64,000 nucleotides of DNA from JAAFHB01 sp963677935. GTDB taxonomy: Bacteria > Bacteroidota > Bacteroidia > Bacteroidales > Prolixibacteraceae. Made by a program: the position numbers and the translations under genes. This document shows, piece by piece, positions 62,400 to 64,000 of this stretch. The stretch spans positions 5,270,001 to 5,334,000 of the forward strand of contig CAXXEH010000003.1 of assembly GCA_963677935.2 (NCBI GenBank). Direction: 5' to 3'. Positions within the stretch are counted from its first letter, which is position 1. Every line of letters begins with the position of its first letter. The notes below the pieces were generated by a model. The model made no database searches. It saw nothing but the letters and a program-made list of their open reading frames with translations, and was not told the origin of the DNA.

Positions 62400-64000
62400 A
62401 CATTAAAAGAATATCTGCCACCCTAATTGTAATCTCCTTTGCATTACTATTGAATGCCCAAAACATCAATATTATCCCTCAGCCGAAACAGGTAAAAATC
62501 AATAATGGAAATTTTACCCTGAACGGTAAAACCGTCATTTTTTACAACGATCCGCAACTAAAATTCCTTGCAGATTATACTTCATCAACTATCCAGTCGC
62601 TGAATAAACTGAAGCTGACTGTTAAACCCCGGAATGGAACGCCACCGAATATCCGGTCAATCAGTTTAATGCTTGATGGGAAAGCAAATACTTCAAAGGA
62701 AGGATATCTTTTAAATGTAACTTCATCAGCAATTACAATATGTGGAGCTACCAGCAAAGGAATTTTCTATGGCGTCCAAAGCCTGTTGCAGTTGATACCA
62801 ATCGATGGAGAATCGAAAATACAGGCACTTCAGATTCAGGATGAACCACGTTTTGGCTGGCGGGGTCTTCTGCTCGATGTAAGCCGTCACTTCTTTACCA
62901 TTGATGAGGTTAAACGGCTGATCGATCAAATGGTCACCTACAAGTTTAACCTCCTGCAATTGCATTTGACTGATGATCAGGGGTGGCGGGTTGAGATCAA
63001 AAAATTACCCGAACTCACACGGATTGGAGCCTGGAGAGTCCCCCGAATGGGATTGTGGTGGGACAGAAAACCCCCTTATGATGGGGAAGAAGCAACTTAT
63101 GGAGGTTTTTACACGCAGGAACAAATTAAAGACCTTGTCGCTTATGCCGCCAAACGTAATGTAGATATTCTGCCCGAAATTGAAGTTCCGGGGCATAGTT
63201 TAGCCTCTATTGCATCATATCCATATCTCTCATCTTCTAAATCGGGTGCAAAAGTAAATCCGGGATCTCCGTTTTATAAGATGGAGGATAATACTCTTTG
63301 CGTAGGGAAAGAGTCTACTTTTGAATTTTTAAATATCGTTTTTTCCGAAATAGCCGAATTATTTCCGTTTGAATACATCCATATTGGCGGAGATGAGTGC
63401 TACAAAGGGTTCTGGAAAAAATGTGACGATTGCCAGAAACGGATGAAGGATAACGGGTTAAAGGATGAAAATGAACTGCAGAGTTATTTCATCAGACGCC
63501 TGGAGAAGATATTGCAGGAAAAGGGTAAGAAACTGATAGGTTGGGATGAGATTCTTGAAGGTGGTTTGGCGCCTAATGCAACAGTAATGAGCTGGCGGGG
63601 AATGGATGGCGGAATTGCAGCGGCAAAAGCAAACCATCATGTGGTGATGAGTCCCAATAACTATGCTTATCTCGATCTATACCAGGGTGATCCTGCCATC
63701 GAGCCACCTACTTACAGCCTCCTGCGTTTAAATACCGTTTATAAGTTTGAACCTGTTCCTGCAGGGATTGATTCTTCCTTTATACTTGGCGGACAGGGAA
63801 ATCTCTGGACAGAGAGTGTACCCACTTTCAGGCACGCCGAGTATATGCTCTGGCCACGTTCGTTTGCTTTGGCGGAAGTTCTTTGGACTCCCCGAAAAGA
63901 GACAAACTGGAACGACTTTCTCCGCCGGACCGAAGTTCATCTGGAACGTCTGGCTCATGCCGACATCAATTATGCCCGGAGTTTTTACGATGCTGCAATT
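62396..64000 (+). CDS. Beta-N-acetylhexosaminidase (GH20), C-terminus outside window
   Basis: The start overlaps the previous stop (ATGA), so the two genes are coupled. The 535 codons that are visible include a signal peptide (LLLNAQ), the N-terminal GH20b-type domain (IIPQPKQVKINNGNFTL) and the catalytic barrel with RGLLLDVSRHFF, LHLTDDQGWRVEI and HIGGDE containing the D333-E334 pair. The glutamate is the acid and the aspartate orients the substrate N-acetyl group. It releases terminal GlcNAc or GalNAc. The gene runs past base 64000. Confidence 0.95.
   Translation, partial: MNIKRISATLIVISFALLLNAQNINIIPQPKQVKINNGNFTLNGKTVIFYNDPQLKFLADYTSSTIQSLNKLKLTVKPRNGTPPNIRSISLMLDGKANTSKEGYLLNVTSSAITICGATSKGIFYGVQSLLQLIPIDGESKIQALQIQDEPRFGWRGLLLDVSRHFFTIDEVKRLIDQMVTYKFNLLQLHLTDDQGWRVEIKKLPELTRIGAWRVPRMGLWWDRKPPYDGEEATYGGFYTQEQIKDLVAYAAKRNVDILPEIEVPGHSLASIASYPYLSSSKSGAKVNPGSPFYKMEDNTLCVGKESTFEFLNIVFSEIAELFPFEYIHIGGDECYKGFWKKCDDCQKRMKDNGLKDENELQSYFIRRLEKILQEKGKKLIGWDEILEGGLAPNATVMSWRGMDGGIAAAKANHHVVMSPNNYAYLDLYQGDPAIEPPTYSLLRLNTVYKFEPVPAGIDSSFILGGQGNLWTESVPTFRHAEYMLWPRSFALAEVLWTPRKETNWNDFLRRTEVHLERLAHADINYARSFYDAAI

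Overview
The window looks like a chromosomal segment of a member of the Bacteroidota, probably an environmental or gut relative of the Bacteroidales/Marinilabiliales. This is an inference from several things seen together: promoters of the Bacteroidota TAnnTTTG type, a DUF4249 lipoprotein, a long-form PurF, a RhuM-family protein, many Cys lipoproteins, and a dense cluster of secreted glycoside hydrolases. No rRNA, tRNA or CRISPR array was seen.

Layout. (1) 1-13.9 kb is host backbone: a truncated alkaline phosphatase, a TerC-type membrane protein, a GntP permease, a secreted beta-propeller/phosphoesterase, an AlbA_2-type regulator, a U32-family protein, an AhpD-like protein, a SPOR-like secreted protein with purF, and a DEAD-box helicase. 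(2) 13.9-36.1 kb is a visibly more A+T-rich mobile element of about 22.2 kb that sits inside dprA and cuts it in two. (3) 36.1-45.4 kb is host backbone again: the N-terminal half of dprA, a DUF4249 lipoprotein, an RRM protein, dnaG, an NAD-dependent epimerase and three envelope proteins. (4) 45.6-64 kb is a polysaccharide-utilisation-like cluster with a clan GH-D-like enzyme, GH29 fucosidases, a DUF6786-like protein, an unassigned 819-aa protein, a GH78 rhamnosidase, a TIM-barrel lipoprotein and a truncated GH20 hexosaminidase. No SusC/SusD pair or regulator lies in the window. The likely substrate is a fucosylated and rhamnosylated, HexNAc-containing glycan.

The element is the main interest. 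Joining the dprA fragments at a shared TTC (13897-13899 and 36100-36102) restores one uninterrupted 369-codon dprA frame, so the ends are known to within a few bases. A large serine recombinase starts 60 bp inside the left end, which fits a two-way recombination at this site. The element carries no recognisable relaxase or type IV secretion gene. Instead it carries a second, small serine recombinase, a divergent family-A-type polymerase that resembles the TV-Pol family of mobile elements, and arrays of short repeats that could be its replication or control sites. Its cargo includes an AbiH-type phage defence gene flanked by two copies of a ~285-bp repeat, a CobW-type metallochaperone with an aquaglyceroporin, a coiled-coil/LamG lipoprotein, a three-copy family of ~110-aa proteins (one copy frameshifted), a two-copy family ending in a GGRMADG...NNW signature, and several decayed genes. 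Because dprA is needed for natural transformation, the insertion probably also blocks transformation of the host while the element is integrated.
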